64,000 nt of DNA from Archilochus colubris (Eukaryota; Chordata; Aves; Apodiformes; Trochilidae). Where the stretch lies: the NCBI GenBank assembly GCA_023079485.1, contig CM041084.1, positions 99,676,467 through 99,740,466 on the forward strand. The letters run 5' to 3'. Positions 1 through 12,200 of this stretch are shown piece by piece. Position 1 is the stretch's first letter. The number at the start of each line of letters is the position of its first letter. The position numbers and the translations under genes were made by a program. The notes under the pieces are model-generated. The model was not told the DNA's origin. It was given only the letters and a program-made list of their open reading frames with translations, and did not search any database.

Positions 1-1158
1 AGCCTAATCTACACAAGAAAAAATCACACTACTTTAAATAAAATTAGTCTAGTTAGTTTAATGGAATACATAAGACAAAGTAGTATCATTGTCCTCCCCT
101 TGCACCAAAACCAAAATAAACTGCCTACGTTGGTTACGGCATGTTTGAGGGTGGTGAAATCCTTGCTCTTATGTACTAAAAAATACCAAATATAACACAG
201 ATACATATCTGGAACTGACTGCTCTAATGATACACCCCAGCTGCAAAATTCTGTGACATACATTTGTAGATCCTTTAGATGTCTTAGAAGTCTGCTTGAA
301 ACAGCATATTAAAAACTTACTGACAAAAGGATTTATAAAGATCTAGCAACCAAAAGCATCCAACCACAACAGAAAAAACTGATAAAAGCCACTTTTATTG
401 TAAAATAAATAAAATATCCTAAAATTATAGCACAAAAAAGGAATGCAGCAGATAACAACTGATGCTATTCTACTCTATTCTCTATTCTATTTTGGTAAGG
501 TATATATTAGCATGTTCCACAATATGTTTGTGATAGTCATTGCTAGAAAATCAGTTCTTAATTATCCTTGTCAAGGAACTTGGATTTTAATCTGCTTCTT
601 AGTAAGACAGTCATCTTAATTTACTGAACCACTAGACACTAAAAAGCTCCTCATATTCATAACTTCCCCTTTCAGCTGCAAAGCTGCATTTCATTTCCTT
701 CAAGAACTTTTGAAATCCTTTTCAAAAGATGACTGAAAACCCATGATTACCAGTGGTATGAGTTATGCAAATTTTGAAGAACTGCAACCCCAAATTTCAG
801 AATTAAAACTTCAGAAGCAAAGCATGTGAAAGATCTCTACACCTAAGATTAGGTTGCAAGTGGCCAGCACAAAATAAAGCTTAAAAAATTTAAGATCTTA
901 ACATCTAAAGAGCAAGAAATGCTAAAGCCCCTATACTGAAATAAGCCAAGGAGTTTCTGGGTACATCTATTTATCAGTTGGTTTTTTTGGGTTTCTTCCC
1001 AAGCTCTTACATTTTCAATGCATCCAATCAATTAAAAAATCCCATCAAATATGAAAAGCTCTTTAGGCTATCTTAAAAGGACAGCATCTCCTTTGAAGCA
1101 CCCACAACTGAAAATTAAGAGGATTGTGTCAGATGGTACTCCTCCTCAAATCCAGTTT

Positions 1159-1181
1159 AAAAAAAAAAAAAAAAAAAAAAA
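1159..1181. repeat. Poly(A) run, 23 A
   Basis: An uninterrupted run of 23 A residues lies in otherwise AT-rich intron-like DNA. No SINE or LINE body could be recognised next to it, so it is called only as a mononucleotide repeat. Confidence 0.9.
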
Positions 1182-1748
1182 GATATTTTACATTTTGTAA
1201 AAATTTGTTAATTTAATTATCCTACACCAGGTTATATAAAATAAGGACATTTAAATTTAAATACCTGGAAGCTCTATGATGGAAGAATTAGAGCTACTAA
1301 AGGACCACAATAGAAAAACAATAATATAATGAAATTGTTAATTTTATTAATGGTATGTTTAGGTTTAGAATTTACACTGAACATTCAATATAATTCGCGC
1401 TAATAAAAATCAGTGAAAAATATTCACTGCAACATCCAAAACCACTTTGCACCTTAAATAGTGCTGGTCATATTTCAAAAACACACCCGCACCTAGAAAT
1501 GTTAAAGCAGCAGTAGGCCTAATTGCCTGTAAGTAAGCTAAATGTTAATTTCATAAAATTTTTTCTAGTAAAAAACATTAAAATTACAGCTTCTAACTCA
1601 TAGGTGTAATCCCTGTTTTTAAAAGTTAGGTATGTTTTTTAAAAGAAGTGTTCTTTCAGAATTCTTACCTAATTTTTTTGTGGAAAAAAGAAGCTGTAAT
1701 TTTTTTCACTGTGATGGTTCTTGTATGTCAAGTTAACAGTATTATCAT

Positions 1749-2800
1749 CACAGAATCATAGAATGGTTTGGGTTCAAAGGGACCTTAAAGATCATCTCGT
1801 TCCAACCCCCCTGCATGGGCAGGGACACCTCCCACTACACCAGGTTGCTCAAGGCCCCGTCCAACCTGGCCTTGAACACTTCCAGGGATGGGGCAGCCAC
1901 AGCTTCCTTGGGCAACCTGTGCCAGTGTCTCACCACCCTCAAATTAAAGAATTTCTTCCTAACGTCTAAGCTAAATCTCCCCTCTTCACATCTGGAACCA
2001 TTTCCCCTTGTCCTCTCAGTACATACCCATATAAAAAGCCCTACCCCAGCTCTCTTGTAGGCCCCCTTCAGATATTGGAAGGTTGATGTAAGGTCACCCC
2101 AAGGCCTCCTTTTCTCCAGACTGAACAACCCCATCTTCCTCAGCCTGTTGTCATAGGGGAGGTGCTCCAGCCCTCTGATCATTTTAGTGGCTCTCCTCTG
2201 GACACGTTCCACGAGGTCTATGTCCTTATGCTGGGGACTCCTGAACTGGAGACAGTGCTCCAGGTGGGGTCTCACAAGAGTAGACGGGGAGAATCACCTC
2301 CCTCAATTGGCTGTCTCTCCTTCTTTCGATGCAGCCCAGGACCTGGTTGGTTCTCTGAGCTGCAAGAACACATTGATGGCTCATGTTGAGCTTCTGGTCC
2401 ACCACTACCCCCAAGTCCTTCTCCTCAGGGCTGTCTGCAATCCTTTCTCCTCCCAACCTGTATTTGTGCACGAGATTGCCTTAACCCAGGTGCAGAACCT
2501 TGCACTTGGCCTCGTTGAACTTCCTGCAGTTTGCACAAATCCACTTCTCAAGCCTGTCAAGGTCCCTTTGGATGTCATCCCTTCTCTCTACAGTATTGAC
2601 TTCACCACACAGTTTGGTGTCATCAGCAAACTTCCTGAGGGTGCATTTGATTCTACTGTCCGTGTCACTGACAAAGATGTTAAACAGCACTGCTCTGAGT
2701 ACAGACCCTTGAGGAACATCACTTGTCACACATCTCCATTTGGATACTGAGACACTGATCACTGATCTTAGGGTTCAACCATCCAGCCAGTTCCACATCC
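1749..2800 (-). mobile_element. CR1 non-LTR retrotransposon, 5'-truncated
   Basis: The low-coordinate end carries the CR1 3' tail (tcacagaatcatagaat on the plus strand), so the element reads on the minus strand. Translated minus-strand pieces show reverse transcriptase motifs: VPQGSV followed by FADDTKL, the catalytic aspartate pair, in 2481-2762. The CR1 C-terminal region follows, with RPHLEHCLQF, VQRRATKMI and GLFSLEKRR, in 1835-2275. These pieces lie in different frames, so the copy is frameshifted and dead. It starts within the reverse transcriptase domain, as is usual for 5'-truncated CR1. This is the longest CR1 copy in the window. Confidence 0.95.
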
Positions 2801-5800
2801 AATGAGTGGTCCAACCATCAAATCATATGTTCCATCAACCCACACATCCAGCTCAAGCTCTGGTAGTACCACAGATCTACATTCAGTTCCTTTCTGCCAG
2901 ATGTCTGTGCTCTAGCATGAAACTCAGTTACTTGCAATACAAAAACTCAGGGATTCTACTGAAATTGTAAATCAGCACCAACCTGAGCTAGATGATAGAA
3001 ACATGTGAAATGTTCATACTACAGAGGACAAAGATGAGACAAAAATATGTTATCAATACATAACTGCTCAAACTGATGCAAGTGAAAAGTTACTCACTGA
3101 TGGTAAATGTACAAACCAACCAACTAAATTTATTTTCTTTAAAATAATTTTCAGTTTGGTCCAAGCTTTCATTCTGATTTGGGATGTCAAACCTTACCAC
3201 CAAGCCCTCACTTTTCACTCTTCCTCTACAGCAGCCATTTGTCCTGTTCCCACCTCTAGCAAGCAGCCATCACTTGTCCCTTTCTTCCCTTGTGTGCCTC
3301 CAGAGACCAGAATAGCTTGCCTAAAAAAGCTCTGTTCTCTTGAGCAAGAACAAAAATAAAGAAGGCAGTGTGGAAGTTAGAAATCTGCTCCTACTAGTTG
3401 AAAAATTGCCCCTTCCATTACACTGAAGTAGAAGGCAGCCAAAAACCTTTGAAAGTTACAATTGCTCACCTATGCACACTTAATGGGAGGTCTTCCCCAG
3501 TGCTGTGCTGGGCATTGGGCTGCAGCTGGCATGAATTATGAAACCATTCCTTATTTTCTTCAGGAAAAACAGTAGCCCAGATGAAAGTACACCAAGGACT
3601 GCCTACCAGGTCATACCATAAATTAATCTGTAGCACCAAGGATCATAACCTTCTTTTAAAGAAATCTTACAGTTGCACTGATTGCTTAGGTTTATATTGC
3701 TACATATCTTCCCAGCACTTAAAACAAATGGAAAGGTGATAAACTACTAAAAACAAAGGGCACACCAATGAGGATGAAGCAATTTACATCATACTTTTCA
3801 ATTATTGTTACTATATCAGAGATATTTAATTATTTAATTCTGCACATAGAAGACAATATTAAGCTTATTATTTAAATTAAATGTAACATTTTTTCTATTA
3901 ATTTTTTTAAACTGAGCTACATAACACATTAATTCATCCTATTAAGCTGCTCACTGTACTCAGACACGCATTTACTGTGTCTTTACACATTTACACTGTT
4001 TTAGCAAGCGGTGAGAACTTTTTCTTTATTTATTATTATAAGATTTGCAACTAATTTTTTAATAAACACAGAATTTTTAGTCAGGATGTTATGCCAAGCT
4101 GCTTCAGGAAGAAGGTGGATGTTCATCATCCGTACTTTTGTTCACTCAGTATTACAGAAGCAAGAAAAATACTGAAGAAGAAAGCTACCATACCATATTT
4201 TCTATTTAAAACCATCTTATTTACTTACCAAAGGAAACAGTACTCAAAGGTTCTGAATTGATAGTTCCTAAACATTGTGATCTCATGTTTGCAAACTGGT
4301 AAATCTGAGTCTCCCAAACATACTTGGGATTCATCAATTAGACAAGAAAAACAGACGCCTTCTGCTTTTTTCAATGCACAACTAATAAAAAAACAACACC
4401 AAGGACCCCAGCTTTATTTTCCAAATTTACCTACATTGTTTAGGTATTAACCTTGTTTTTTACCTTAATAAATTACTTCATCCACCGAAGCCAGTGTGCT
4501 TTGTGCTTATCTTTTTCACAATTTTTTCCTACTAGTTCAAAATTGTCATAGCACTTTACTAGTGAAACCTACACGAAATATTTTTTTCCTGGTACATTAT
4601 TTTCTACTAACAGGATAGAATAAACTGTAATCTCTTCAGATACACTCAAGCTGAGTGTTGCGTGAGCCTACTTATGGGATCACCACTCCTTACTCAGGCA
4701 ATTAATTATGTATCCCTACCCATCCCACTTCCCAGCAGCTGGCCCTAGTAAGAAGTCATCCCCCACTTTCTACTGCAACCTCAAGAAAAGCTGGAAGCAG
4801 GGAGCACAGGATCCCTGCTGTTATTCACTTTCAGAGAAGAAGGGTTGCTGTCAACATCAAAGGCTCTTTGACTACTACACCTCCACAGCTTATACCACAT
4901 TTGTATTCCCTGATGTCAAGCCCAAAAGGTGAGGCACAGCAAGGATGGAAAGGATAAATATGGACAGGAGCCATACCATTCCTTGTTCTAAAATCCACCT
5001 GCATCCTTCACATTTCTGGTTATGGCCATAGCAGGCAGAAGATGTAATTGTTTATTTGGACAGCAATCACCTCTCAACACCACTATGTTTGGGGATGCAG
5101 CCTAGGTAAGAGCAAGCCTCCCACAGTCTGCTTCCAACCCAAATATGCACTCATTAGCTAGATTTTTTTATGAGCTATTATTTGAAAACCATGGCTCATG
5201 AGGCTCAGGTGAGCAACAGAAAGAGCTTCTTAATTCTTCAGGTGACAAGCTGAAGAAAGCACCTGCCAAACCATGACTAGTTTGAAGGGTAGTGAATCAT
5301 TCACGGATTGAAAATAATCACATGCACTAGTTCAGAGAAAAGCTTAGTAGATTATACTAAAAATACAAGAAAAATAAGATGAACGTCATACTATATTTTG
5401 GCTTTTTGAGGCCACCTGCATGACACCTTTACAGAAGGGAAGTGGATTTGCACCTGTTGGTATTTACTGCTGAACAGCAGCACCTTCCATATTAATCCAA
5501 AAAACAGCTGCTAAGAAACAGCACTGTTTACACAGAAAACAAATCAAACCATTTCTGTGAGAAAATGCAGCTAAACTTTTTAAGGAAGTACCTAAAGGGC
5601 ACAACTGAGATCAGAACGCCAAAGCATTAGACACAGTGCATAAACACATCCATTTTGCTTTAAGTACACCTACAGAATTAAACCATGCATCTCTGAAGCA
5701 GTAACGCAGTCACTCCAATACCAGGACAACATATTCTGGTATAGACGTGCATATATAAACATGGAAATAAGCTAAGCCCAGAAAAAAAACAAACAACTTT

Positions 5801-6984
5801 CTTCTGTGTGTAACTATGATCACACTAGCAGTTTGAAAGTGAAATCCTTACTTTTTGGGGAAAAAAACCCACCAAATCAAAACACAAAATAAGCTCTCCC
5901 ATCCCTGAATACACTCAGCTAAGGCAGAGCAATGCCAGAGTTGTGCCTGGAATATTAAAATTTTGAGGCTGCTATCCTTCTCTTTCAGATGTGGGAAGAC
6001 TAAAGAACACAACTTATTTTCTCAGTTAGAAATTAAATCCCTAGAATTAAAAATGTTAAGTGCTTCTGCATAATAAAAACACCTATTTTTGATCTATCTC
6101 CCTAGCACATACCAGCAGGGGGGTAAGTAAATTTCAAACACTTATAGGTAGTAAACACTCAGAACAGTTTTGAAGGGGTGTTTAATCCTATTTTACTTCT
6201 CTGGAGAAAAGAACCCCTCAAGAGTGGTTGTGTATCTATACTATGTATGGACTGTATGAAAATGAACTGAAGAAACCACACCACATATTTCATCAGAAGC
6301 TGTATGATTGATGACATCAACCCCCAAATTTAAAGGATATCTCTCTCATTTTTCTTTTGTCTCCCTTATAAATTCACATCCATTACAGTCCTGCACCATA
6401 TCCAACAGAGCCTTAACAACACCCTTGAATGGGTTCATTATAGCAACACTGAACATGCATGGTAAGCTCTTCAAGCACTTTTCAGATGAGAAACAGGTAT
6501 AAGAATGCAGTTATGGGTGTTTTGCTGTGCTGGAACAAAAGACTTGCTCAAATCCATCAGGTTTATGCAACTGGTAAAAAGGCCTTGCCCTATTATTTTT
6601 TTTATTATTATTCCCTATTAAGGATTCATGGACAATGGGGCCAGGGAAAATCCAAGCCACACCATTCTCATTAAGAGATACTTTCAAATTAATGGTGTGG
6701 GTTGGAGGCATTTTCCCTGTCATTTGTTTTTACAAACCTAAGCACTTAAAAGTGAGATCTGCTTATTTACTCATACATCACACACTGACACATGACGCAC
6801 GGCAACACATGCTTTCTTCATGACACTGTAAGGTAGAGAAAACATCACCCTTTGAACCTGTTACACGGACTAGATGCAGAAAAGCAACAATCATGGTAAC
6901 GAGCCTTCGGGATTTTAGGACGTGATCTCTAGGTGACGGCAAATGAATAAAAACCCCTGACATTTCGCCCTATAAAAAACAACC
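2801..6984. other. Gene-free AT-rich DNA
   Basis: I see no recognisable exon, RNA gene or large repeat here. Open frames at 3156-3359, 4708-4932 and 6308-6723 are short and match no family. Near 5857-5886 there is one of the A-run/C-run tracts described under findings. Confidence 0.6.
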
Positions 6985-7698
6985 TCAGTGAAAGAGGGAC
7001 CAGCAGATCCCAGGTCTGAGCCGCAGCTCCGGCGTACCCCGCACAGTGGCTCAACCCGCATAAACGCTGAAGAAACGCGGGCACACAGGGAGCCCAGCGG
7101 CCACCTCTATAGGCACAGGAGTGACAACCAGGCCGGTAAGCGAAGCACAGAGGTCGGGGTCGCCTCCCGAGCGCCCCGACGACGAAGTCACCTCGGGGAC
7201 GACAGGCGCAGCCCGCCCCTAGCGCGGCCGCCCCCGCCCAGGCGGGCAAGGCCGAGCCGCCCCACGGCCGGAGGGGGCCGATCCCCAGCGAGGAGCCCGG
7301 GTGGAACCCACCCTAGAGGGAGGGCAGCCCCCGGGCCGGCTGAGGGAAGGGGGGAAGGAGGCGGAACCCCGGCGGCCCCTCCCCTCCCCCAGCTTGCGGG
7401 TAGCCCGGCCCGGCCCGGCCCCTCCCCCACCCGGCAGCAGCGCCTGAGGGGCGGGGGCGCCTCCCCGCCGCCCGTTATCCCCCACCCCTCCCCCGCTAGC
7501 CCGGAAGCGGCTCCCGGTCCCCTCAGCCGGAGGGGTTGCGGCGGTCCGGCCGGCAGCCGGTGCTGCCTTCCCACCCCCACCGCCAGCCGGCAGCCGGATG
7601 CCGTCCCCCGGTCCCGTCCCCCGTTCCCGCCGCCCTCAGGGTTACTCACTCACCCTCGGGGTCCCGCTCGCCGGCGCAGCGGCCCCGCCCTGGGGCCC

Positions 7699-7728
7699 TC
7701 ACGCGTGGGGCCCCGCCTCGCTCCCCAT
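7699..7728 (-). other. Small upstream ORF in putative first exon (9 codons)
   Basis: Within the predicted 5' UTR exon, an ATG in strong context (gcgccATGgg) opens a nine-codon frame, MGSEAGPHA, and closes at TGA. If the exon assignment is right, this uORF would be scanned before the main start codon in the next exon. Whether it is translated or conserved cannot be seen here. Confidence 0.35.
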
Positions 7729-7842
7729 GGCGCCCCTGCCGCCGCCGCCGCCCGCCTCGCGAGGACGGGTCCCGGGGAGCGGCGCGAGCTCGTCCCCCCC
7801 TACCACCGCGCAGGCGCCGCCCCCCTCGCGCCGCGGCTCGTG

Positions 7843-7890
7843 GCGGGCGGGGGCGGGGCGGGGGCGGGGCTAGGAGGGGGGTGGGGGCGC
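7843..7890. promoter_or_regulatory. GC-box cluster / G-rich tract
   Basis: Consecutive GGGCGG/GGGGCGGGG units on the plus strand are Sp1/KLF-type sites. They also form several runs of three or more G that could fold as a G-quadruplex. The cluster lies inside the predicted first exon, just downstream of the likely start site. Confidence 0.6.
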
Positions 7891-7988
7891 GAGGCGGCCT
7901 GCGGAACGGGCGGCGCGTGCGCCGACGGCTCCCTCCTCCTCCTCCCCCCCTCGCGCCGCCGCACGGGATGGTCGGAGAGGGGGCGGCG

Positions 7989-8013
7989 CGCAAGGCATGA
8001 CGGGAGCTGTAGT
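7989..8013 (-). promoter_or_regulatory. ZNF143/THAP11 (SBS-type) motif, extended
   Basis: Read on the minus strand this matches the long ACTACA...TCCC...CATGCCTTGCG promoter motif bound by ZNF143 and THAP11, including the downstream GCATGC-like and TTGCG parts. The key halves are ACTACAGCTCCC and CATGCCTTGCG. Such sites sit close to start sites of CpG-island genes. Its orientation agrees with minus-strand transcription toward the donor at 7653. Confidence 0.7.
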
Positions 8014-8064
8014 TCTTCTGGCGACGCCCCCCAGCAGGAGTGCCCGGCTGGCTGCTGGCTGCCG

Positions 8065-8078
8065 ACTACAACTCCCAG
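8065..8078 (+). promoter_or_regulatory. Second ZNF143/THAP11-type core
   Basis: The plus strand reads ACTACAACTCCCAG, the core of the same motif, here without the extended 3' part. It faces the minus-strand site about 50 bases away. Confidence 0.6.
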
Positions 8079-8330
8079 GGGACGGCCGGCCGGCGACGGT
8101 GCTCGCTTGTTTCCTCGCCCGCCTGGCGTTGAACCCCCGTCCCGGGATGGGGGTGGTGGGGTCCGCAAGCCTAGGGGGAGGCTGGTGGAGAAGGGAGGGT
8201 GTGAGGACAGGCGGGGAGGGCTGGGCCAGGCTGGGGATAGCGAGGCGCTGCCTGAGGGGAGCCCGGCGTTGGCCGCCCCGCTTCAGGGAGTGACCTCCCG
8301 GGTGGGAGCAAAAGCGGTAAAAACCCCACT

Positions 8331-11300
8331 GAATTAACACTTTCAAATAGCTTTGACCCCTTAAGCCTCATGGGGAAAGAGCCGTCGACTTCAGGTTCAT
8401 CTAGTGCAGCGATTCTGACCTTGAATTGTGACCCGCTCAGCTGTGCCATTCCCTGAAATGGGAGAAAATGGAGAGAAGTCCTGGATGCGGCTTGAGGCGA
8501 CCCGTGCCAAGGAACACATCTCCATCTCACCATGCATCCTGTTTACAGTGCTGCTAAGAGGAATTTTGTATTCTTTGTCTCTTACAGTGCGAGTTTCTGT
8601 TATGTTAAGCACCTGCACAATTTGAACCCTTTTCAGGATTCCTAATCAACAAGGGAATTTGTTTCAGTAAGAAGCGGACCGATTCATTCCCACAGCCTCA
8701 AACATAATCCCTGGGCTATTGGACACATTAATGCTGTGGCAGCCTGCCACCTGCTTCATTTATTCACTGGAGATTCAAGGCTGCTTAGTCCCTGTCAGAT
8801 GGGCTCTTTGTGCAACCTCCTGCGGTAATGTGAAAGGTCCCCCACAGGAATTTGTGCTATTCAGTAGAAAACACAAAAGGAGAAGGGTTGTAAACACTCC
8901 GATTAGTGTTGGAGCACAGAGATACTGCCTCTCCACAGCACATTACATAACCACGCAGCTCCCAGTTTACCTCCTCCCTTCCAGAAGAAACGGCTTAACA
9001 GGGAGGGCTTACTGCTTTATTTAACTGAACATCACAGCTCATGTTTGGTTTGTTGGTTTTTTGTTTGGGGTTTTTTTGCTGTTATTGTTGGTTTGTTGTG
9101 GGTTTTTTGTTTTTTTGTTTCTTTTTGGTATATGAAGGCTGTGTTACTTCTGGCAAAAGAAGAGAGAAAGGTTACTTGGGTAACATCCTGTAGTAACTTG
9201 AGATGATTGCCTGTGAGGATCCCCACTTGAAGTGAGAGCTGCCAGAGGCTCTCAGCTCTGGAGAGTAAGTATTATCAGAGGCTGGTGCCAACACAAGTCC
9301 ACACACAATGGACCCATCAGCTAATGAACCCAGAATGAATCTTCTCCCATTTTTTGAAGACAAACAAGCCATTGTGTGCAGTGTTGACTATTACCAATTA
9401 ACTGCCATGTGAAATACATTTAGATGACTTCTGACTTAACTCATTGTGGACTGAGACCTACTTACACAGTCTGAGGCACTTTCTTACAAGTTCAGTGCAT
9501 TCATAATGCTTTAAGGACAAAGTCTACTTTGAAGTAGCAAGCTCTCTGCTTTGAAACTCAGTCCTGGTGATGTACCTGAGCCTTACAAGCATCATAACAT
9601 AATGTTGGAGGGGAAGTTTAGAAAGCATTTTGTCAGAAAGAAAGGAAAAAAAAAAAAAAAGGCAGAGATTAATAAGTCCTTCCTGTTCCCTCCCAGTTAT
9701 ACTGCTATTTCAAGAAAGCCAGTTGAGCTTGTCTTGGTGAGATGTGAGTCTACATGGGCTGTACTATTCTGGGATAGCTTTGGACACACAATGTGATTCT
9801 CATTAGCAACCAAGAAATGCACAAAAAATAGGTGTAAGTTGTGAAAGAAACTGGTTGGCCACATAGAGAAACACTCGAAACAATGAGATCCTGAATATAC
9901 AAAGGAAAGCCTAGAAGCAGACTAGTTAATGCCTTTTTGGGGGGAAAGTATATTATTTTTTAGAAGTAGCAGAAGAGAGCCAAACGAGCTGAGTGACACT
10001 GAACTCTGCCTACACAACTCCCATGAGCACTACTATAGAGTCACCATTCCAAGATCTTTGTAGCAACAAGACAATTTAAAAATACTTAAGCAGTGAAGAG
10101 GATAGAGGAAAAATCAGGGTTTGGCAGCCTTACATCTTAGATAGATTTGTCTGAAAGGGATTTGCTCTATTCCCTGCAGTGCTTTGTCTCTAAAGATGTT
10201 TTGCTATGTGAGTGGCACAGAGCTTAAAGATGTCCCACTCGGTGCAAGACATCATGCCAAAAGCATGTGGCAAATCCTGGCGCAGGGGTTACTTTGGAAA
10301 AAACTCCACTGGACATTATGATCAGCAAAATCCTAGGTTATGTGGCCAATGCTTCTCCCTGTGAGCACCAAGGAGCTCAGTGACACAAGGGCAGATGGGG
10401 GAACCCCAAAACAATACTTAAAAGAAATGAGCTCTTCCCATGACTGCCATCACTGTGAGTTTGTGGGGGTTACTGCCAACAGCAGTATGGGACTCCTGGA
10501 ATGTAAGCTAAGAGCGTTTTGAGAAGGCACAAAACCTGTTACACGATAGCAGAAGGATCAGAAGGCACGAAAGGGAAGGAAGGATCAGAATTGTTTGGGG
10601 AGGAACAAAGGTATGGAGAAAAAGAGGAGTAAGAAGATAAAAGGGCCTGGTCAGCTGCAAACAGGTACACCTGTCCTGCTGGCATTCCATCACCATGGCC
10701 TCTCCTGTTTTCTCCTGAGTGAGGGGGTGTCCATGCTGTGTGCATGGAGGTCCAAGTGCCAGCCACTGGAGAGGGGACCACGGGTCACAGGGGCCTGCAC
10801 CTCTTGGGTGCCCATGGCTGGTGAGATGGGAGTGTGTGCCTGGCTCTGCCTGTCAGTGTGTGACTGCCTGCAGACATCCAAGCCAGCAGGATGGCAGGCT
10901 TGGGAGCCAGGGATGGATACTGGAGAGACAATAGATACATTATTAGAGATAAAAGCAGATGTTCTTATATGAATTTTTCTAGTACTAGGTGCATTGAATG
11001 TGCTAAAAGCATGCCAGAACCCTAAGGAATGGCAGGAAAGCAATGGCATGCTATGGCCTTTGTACTCACTCTCTCTGCATGGTGTCAATGCTTCTGAAAT
11101 TTAGGACCAACAAGTGCCTGCAGGGAGGAACAGACAAAAAACTCCCAAAATGAAAACCAAAGCAACTAAACAAAAACTTCCTCTATTTCTAGGGAAAGAA
11201 TAACAAAAAGCCTTCAACCCCTTCTTAGTCGGAAGCCCAGCAGACTAGGAATTTGAGTAGTTTCTTGTTATATTAATCTTGTTATATTAATTCTCTTTTT

Positions 11301-11699
11301 TACTTCAGGCTCAGTGATTTACAATTCTGTCCTGAAAGACAATAATAAAACTGGCTTGTGCTTTACCTGGAAATTTTTAAAAATTTTTAAAAACATGTTT
11401 TTAAGTATTATAAAGCATGTTGATGCTTTTTGCTGCTATGAGACGTGATGGTTTGCTGATATCCAGATGAAGATGAAATAAGAGCCACCAAAATAAATTG
11501 CCATTTTCCTTGTGAAGTGAGTAAGACTAAACAAAAGACTTTCCAAACCAGTTAGGTATGTCGGAAAGAACATTCTGAGCATGTAAAGAAAAAAGCCTCA
11601 ACATGGTAATTTTAATTTTGGAAAGACACTGTTGGAGAGTTAATTCTCTGTATTATTCCGTCCATCTAGACCAGTAACATTTCTCTGAAAAAATCTTGA
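8331..11699. other. Intergenic spacer between putative RALBP1 promoter and TWSG1 3' end
   Basis: No exon or family-level protein similarity is visible. Short open frames (for example at 8719-9024, 9551-9796 and 10595-10972) have no recognised motif. The stretch contains a T/G-rich tract at 9037-9127, an A run at 9646-9660 and a tandem duplication of about 14 bp near 11262-11292. Confidence 0.6.
9037..9127. repeat. T/G-rich low-complexity tract
   Basis: About 90 bases on the plus strand are composed almost only of T and G, with units like GGTTTTTTGTTTG. Similar but shorter tracts recur in the window, in either orientation. Confidence 0.8.
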
Positions 11700-11729
11700 G
11701 AAAGACAACAGAAGAACCAGTAATGTATT

Positions 11730-11735
11730 TTTATT
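11730..11735 (-). terminator. TWSG1: Predicted TWSG1 polyadenylation signal AATAAA
   Basis: The plus strand reads tttatt, so the minus strand reads AATAAA. It is followed downstream on the minus strand by a U/GU-rich element within 30 bases. Transcript data are needed to choose between this and the signal at 13156-13161. Confidence 0.45.
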
Positions 11736-12200
11736 AAAATACCTCTTAAAACACTCATCATAATAAAATACACTGGCTGCTGCTGTATGGCATTTGCATA
11801 CACACAATGGTTACAGCAAACTCTAGACAGCATCAGAAATTACAAAAAAAAAAAAAAAAGGCAAGCCCCAAAAAGTGTGTGCCCTCACTACCTACTCTCT
11901 GGCCATTACACAGACACCTGTGTTTATGCTTCTGTGCTGTTCCCCCCAGTGTTCACTGGTCACCTGTGGGGCCAGTCCTACTGTCCCTACAGCTCCCCCA
12001 ACCCTTGACCTGAAACTCTGATCATATCAATGGAGACAGTGTCAGAGGTCAACAGTGTGTAACCCAAAACACCAGCCCTGTTTTTACCTCAAGATGATTC
12101 TGAGCCACCATCATGTTTCCAATAACTTAACACTGCAAGAATCCAAAGCATGCTAGTGACCTCTAGCAGCACTTGCTTGCTCCTGTCTTGGTCAAGAACT

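Larger units (their letters stand above)
1..7653 (-). other. RALBP1: Putative RALBP1 intron 1 (partial, no coding exon seen)
   Basis: This AT-rich stretch lies downstream, on the minus strand, of a splice donor at 7653 inside a CpG island. I could read no protein of a known family in any frame except the CR1 copy at 1749-2800. The coding exons of RALBP1, with their lysine-rich N terminus and RhoGAP domain, would be recognisable and are absent. The assignment as RALBP1 intron 1 is an inference from the vertebrate gene order ANKRD12-TWSG1-RALBP1, all in one direction. Positions 2801-6980 hold no gene, RNA gene or repeat that I recognise beyond short A/T tracts. Confidence 0.45.
7654..7995 (-). 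other. RALBP1: Putative non-coding first exon (RALBP1 5' UTR)
   Basis: On the minus strand the sequence CCCGAGG is followed by GTGAGTGAGT, a near-ideal 5' splice site whose first intron base is 7653. Upstream lie GC boxes and a ZNF143-type site, so a transcript starting near 7990 and spliced at 7653 is expected. There is no long conserved coding frame in it, which agrees with the non-coding first exon of RALBP1 in other vertebrates. The 5' limit given here is a guess from the promoter motifs. The alternative is the first exon of an unrelated or non-coding transcript. Confidence 0.5.
6985..8330. promoter_or_regulatory. RALBP1: CpG island promoter (putative RALBP1)
   Basis: The sequence changes abruptly from AT-rich to very GC- and CpG-rich over about 1.3 kb, then returns to ordinary composition. 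Inside are repeated GC boxes (7843-7890), a GCGCGTGCGCC palindrome like an NRF1 site (about 7912-7922), a CCTCGCGAGG palindrome (7755-7764) and two ZNF143/THAP11-type motifs (7989-8013 and 8065-8078). There is no TATA box near the motifs. This is typical of a housekeeping-gene promoter. The minus-strand splice donor at 7653 gives the direction. The gene name rests on synteny only. Confidence 0.8.

Noticed and set aside
1835..2762. Minus-strand frames as a possible host gene with reverse transcriptase
   Set aside because: They are fragments of a dead CR1 element in different frames, with the CR1 tail next to them.
1..7653. Search for the first coding exon of RALBP1
   Set aside because: No frame on either strand resembles the RALBP1 N terminus. 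The exon must lie outside the window if the synteny inference is right.
6988..8337. 449-codon plus-strand open frame
   Set aside because: It is an artefact of the CpG island, where stop codons are rare. It is low-complexity Arg/Pro/Gly with no domain, and similar long frames occur on the other strand at the same place.
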